Assembly (NCBI GenBank): GCA_002348045.1
Contig: DDYO01000153.1
Coordinates: 1 to 8,933 of the forward strand
DNA length: 8,933 nucleotides
Reading direction: 5' to 3'
From: Anaerolineales bacterium UBA2232
Lineage (GTDB): Bacteria > Chloroflexota > Anaerolineae > UBA2200
The notes below the pieces were generated by a model, which saw only the letters and a list, made by a program, of their open reading frames with translations, did not search any database and had not been told where the DNA came from. Shown here in pieces: positions 7,364 through 8,933 of this stretch; position 1 is the stretch's first letter; the number at the start of each line of letters is the position of its first letter. A program made the position numbers and the translations under genes.

Positions 7364-8008
7364 TCACCGCGCCCGGAGCAAGGAGCGAATGACCAAGGAC
7401 AGGCCGGCGATGATGACTGCCACGGGAACGATGTAGCCCATCCAGCCGCTGGCGCCCAGGGAAAAGAGGATGCCCATGCCGCCCATGATGGTCGCCGGCC
7501 AGAGGGCCCAGCGGCGGCGGCCGTCGGTGCCGGGCATGGCGTACACTACCAGGAAGGTGCCCGCGATGCCCAGGAAGAGGATGGCCGGCACCCAGGTTTC
7601 GGCCGAAGCGCCCAGCCAGGCCACCACTGCCAGGGTCAGCAGCACGCCGGTGGGGATGATGGGCCAGAAAAAGTCGGGGCGGGCGAGGAAGACCAGCACA
7701 AAGCCGAGGCCGATGGCGGCCAAAAACAGCCCCCCCGCCGGCGCGCCGATGCGCTGGCCAAAGAGGACCAGGGTGCTGAGCCCCAGCAGGGTGAGGGCCG
7801 GGATGGCCGCCGACCAGCGGGTGCGCGGGCTGCTGACAAACGCCACCAGGAAGCCCAGGCCCACCGAGCCGAGCAGGAGCGCCCACACCGTCGGCCAGAT
7901 GCGGCCGGTGAACGGGCCCAGCACACCCAGGGTTTGCAGGAGCAGGATGACGCCGAACACCAGCAGCAAACATCCAACGAGAATCTGATAGAGGCGGTCG
8001 CCTTTCAT
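7364..8008 (-). CDS. Polytopic membrane protein, LiaF-TM/DUF5668-like
   Basis: A 214-aa, strongly hydrophobic protein with about eight predicted membrane segments (near residues 8-28, 38-58, 66-84, 90-109, 113-133, 138-157, 167-186 and 190-208) and very short loops. Several segments repeat a pattern of an aromatic plus Pro followed by a Gly/Leu-rich helix: I-W-P at 37-39, F-F-W-P at 113-116, W-V-P at 139-141, L-W-P at 169-171 and Y-I-V-P at 192-195. This resembles the LiaF-type transmembrane and DUF5668 families of small repeated membrane modules, some members of which take part in envelope-stress sensing. No enzymatic residues are evident, so function is unknown. The start is secure: GGAGG sits seven bases before the ATG. 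It ends shortly before a strong hairpin and looks like a one-gene unit. Confidence 0.82.
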   Translation of the reverse strand: MKGDRLYQILVGCLLLVFGVILLLQTLGVLGPFTGRIWPTVWALLLGSVGLGFLVAFVSSPRTRWSAAIPALTLLGLSTLVLFGQRIGAPAGGLFLAAIGLGFVLVFLARPDFFWPIIPTGVLLTLAVVAWLGASAETWVPAILFLGIAGTFLVVYAMPGTDGRRRWALWPATIMGGMGILFSLGASGWMGYIVPVAVIIAGLSLVIRSLLRAR

Positions 8009-8108
8009 TGCCTTTCCTCCTGGCCACTGAAGCGGTGGTGAACAACTGTGTACATTCTACAATACGCACAGCAGTCCGTGGGGTTGCGCGGCGGGCGATT
8101 GCCCCGAC

Positions 8109-8636
8109 CTAGCCAGCCGCCAGGGCATCCTTGACCGCGGCAAGCAGCGCTGCGCAATCGACGGGCCTTCGGGAGCCGTCGATCTCCAGCAGCGAGTACC
8201 CGGTGATCGAGCTGCCCGGCAATGGCAAGAGGGCCCTGATGCGCGCTTCGATCTGACGGAACTGCGCCTGTTTGGAGCTGCCCGGGGCCAGGAGCGAAGC
8301 ATCCACCACCTGAATAGAACGCACGGGTTGAGCCAGGCGAACGGGGCGGGGTTGGGTCTCGTGGATGTAGTGACTAGCCAGCGCCGAAGCCAGGACCTTG
8401 CCGGCGAGCTGCGTCGGGTTGATGCTGGACTCTTCGATCTCGATGATCAACCGGATTTGGCCGCGCTTCATGACCAGCGCGTCCACATCGCACACCTCGG
8501 TGGCCCTCGACCTCTGGGCGGACATGAAGAGGGGCAAGTGCTGGCTCCCTCCGCAGGCAGCGTCCAGGAGCACCTCCACGCCGGGTAGCCCATTGGTGAG
8601 GCACTGGCCCAAAGCGTGATGCAGACCATGGTTCAT
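8109..8636 (-). CDS. Conserved-looking hypothetical protein, possible PD-(D/E)XK-like fold
   Basis: A soluble 175-aa protein that I do not recognise with certainty. Residues ~46-90 hold its most distinctive feature: an acidic strand EVCDVDALV (47-55), a turn, then the hydrophobic strand RLIIEIEES (62-70), followed by a helix with a Lys (AGKVLASALASHY). The order Asp52, thirteen residues, Glu66-x-Glu68 resembles the D...E-x-E active site of BamHI-type restriction nucleases, but also fits any alpha/beta protein with acidic strand ends. No methyltransferase gene is nearby. The frame is open further upstream, but the ATG at 8636 is chosen because AGGAGGG lies five bases before it and the upstream extension reads as Arg/Pro-rich noise. 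Its start codon overlaps the stop of a small upstream ORF as ATGA. No signal peptide or membrane segment is visible. Confidence 0.75.
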   Translation of the reverse strand: MNHGLHHALGQCLTNGLPGVEVLLDAACGGSQHLPLFMSAQRSRATEVCDVDALVMKRGQIRLIIEIEESSINPTQLAGKVLASALASHYIHETQPRPVRLAQPVRSIQVVDASLLAPGSSKQAQFRQIEARIRALLPLPGSSITGYSLLEIDGSRRPVDCAALLAAVKDALAAG

Positions 8637-8839
8637 CTTTTCCCTCCTGACCGATATACTACGCTTGGCGGCGTCTTTTCGACTGGGCGCGGTCGTTCTG
8701 CCCGGGTAGACAGGGTAATTCCGCACGGTGGGATGGCCTGTGCAAGCGGGCAGCAAGGGCATTCTGCCGCCCCGGGGCACTGCCAGGACGGATCGCCGCG
8801 GCTGCGCAGCGCCTCGCAATGGGTGTAGGGGCAATTCAT
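8633..8839 (-). CDS. Possible Cys-rich small protein upstream of the hypothetical gene
   Basis: A 68-codon frame whose TGA overlaps the ATG of the next gene (ATGA), a geometry typical of translationally coupled genes. The first ~40 residues contain seven cysteines (3, 8, 21, 27, 29, 30, 39), including C-P-Y-T-H-C and W-Q-C-P followed by C-P-C-C-P, which could bind a metal. Third positions are GC-rich in this part, and the remaining residues are nondescript. Against it, no ribosome binding site precedes the ATG at 8839. That ATG and the first six codons also fall inside the palindromic repeat at 8822-8876, so the N-terminus may be a by-product of the repeat. I rate it as a candidate only. Confidence 0.3.
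   Translation of the reverse strand: MNCPYTHCEALRSRGDPSWQCPGAAECPCCPLAQAIPPCGITLSTRAERPRPVEKTPPSVVYRSGGKR
8642..8648 (-). promoter_or_regulatory. Ribosome binding site fixing the start at 8636
   Basis: AGGAGGG on the minus strand sits five bases before ATG. It is a near-perfect anti-16S match and rules against the longer in-frame start at 8834, which has no such sequence. Confidence 0.8.
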
Positions 8840-8876
8840 GCAGAGTCTCGCGCCAGCGAGGAATTGCCCCTACACC
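8822..8876. repeat. Palindromic repeat (GGGGCAATTC type)
   Basis: GGTGTAGGGGCAATTC (8822-8837) and its perfect complement GAATTGCCCCTACACC (8861-8876) flank 23 bases. Directly inside the outer stem a second stem, CTCGC (8847-8851) with GCGAG (8856-8860), closes a four-base loop and leaves a nine-base bulge on the left only. Palindromes built on GGGGCAATTC/GAATTGCCCC are, to my recollection, frequent dispersed intergenic repeats in Chloroflexota and some other environmental bacteria. They are probably REP- or MITE-like elements. It may also end transcription arriving from outside the window. Confidence 0.7.
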
Positions 8877-8933
8877 TAGTCACGCCAGCCCCGCACCTAG
8901 CGGTTCGGGACGGCAGTAGCCAGCCTCGCCTAG

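Noticed and set aside
7271..8041. 256-aa plus-strand open frame opposite the membrane protein
   Set aside because: It is a Gly/Gln/Glu/Ala-rich shadow of a GC-rich gene on the other strand, whose product has clear membrane segments and a good ribosome binding site.
8637..8834. 66-residue N-terminal extension of the hypothetical protein
   Set aside because: The extension is Arg/Pro-rich without pattern, runs through the repeat region, and AGGAGGG directly before 8636 marks the real start.
8880..8933. Possible C-terminal end of a minus-strand gene entering from the right
   Set aside because: A 17-codon open frame ends at TGA 8882-8880, but it is too short to separate from chance.
1..8933. tRNA, rRNA or CRISPR array
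   Set aside because: No cloverleaf-like sequence, rRNA segment or regularly spaced direct repeats were seen on either strand.

Overview
The window looks like a piece of a GC-rich environmental bacterial genome, most likely from Chloroflexota (Anaerolineae-like). This is inferred from the character of the housekeeping proteins, the high GC at third codon positions and a GGGGCAATTC-type palindromic repeat near the right end. No rRNA or other taxonomic marker is present, so the assignment is tentative.

Layout, left to right. The 3' end of a histidine-phosphatase (phosphoglycerate-mutase-like) gene lies on the + strand (3-143). A gap with a nested inverted-repeat structure follows (297-394). The centrepiece is a very large minus-strand gene (493-4824, 1443 aa). 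It encodes an N-terminal SIR2-like NADase domain, a STAND/NB-ARC-type P-loop NTPase and a long helical, partly TPR-like C-terminus, which is the architecture of a single-gene abortive-infection antiphage sensor/effector. Next come about 800 bases without an intact gene, which hold a decayed gene remnant (5255-5590). The minus strand then carries an FGGY carbohydrate kinase with its own promoter (5639-7186), a polytopic LiaF/DUF5668-like membrane protein (7364-8008) ending in a strong hairpin, and a 175-aa protein of unknown function (8109-8636) with a nuclease-like D-x13-E-x-E pattern. A possible 68-aa Cys-rich ORF (8633-8839) overlaps the start of this last gene by ATGA. A palindromic repeat (8822-8876) sits at its 5' end.

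The SIR2-STAND gene is visibly less GC-rich (about 50-57% in sampled lines) than the kinase and membrane protein genes (about 65-77%). With the gene debris beside it, this suggests a horizontally acquired defence cassette between ordinary genes. The proposed mechanism is that the C-terminal repeats detect an infection signal, the NTPase drives oligomerisation, and the SIR2 domain destroys NAD+. This is inferred from related families; no partner gene is visible, so the system would be self-contained. The right-hand genes look like ordinary metabolism, envelope and hypothetical functions and show no clear link to it.
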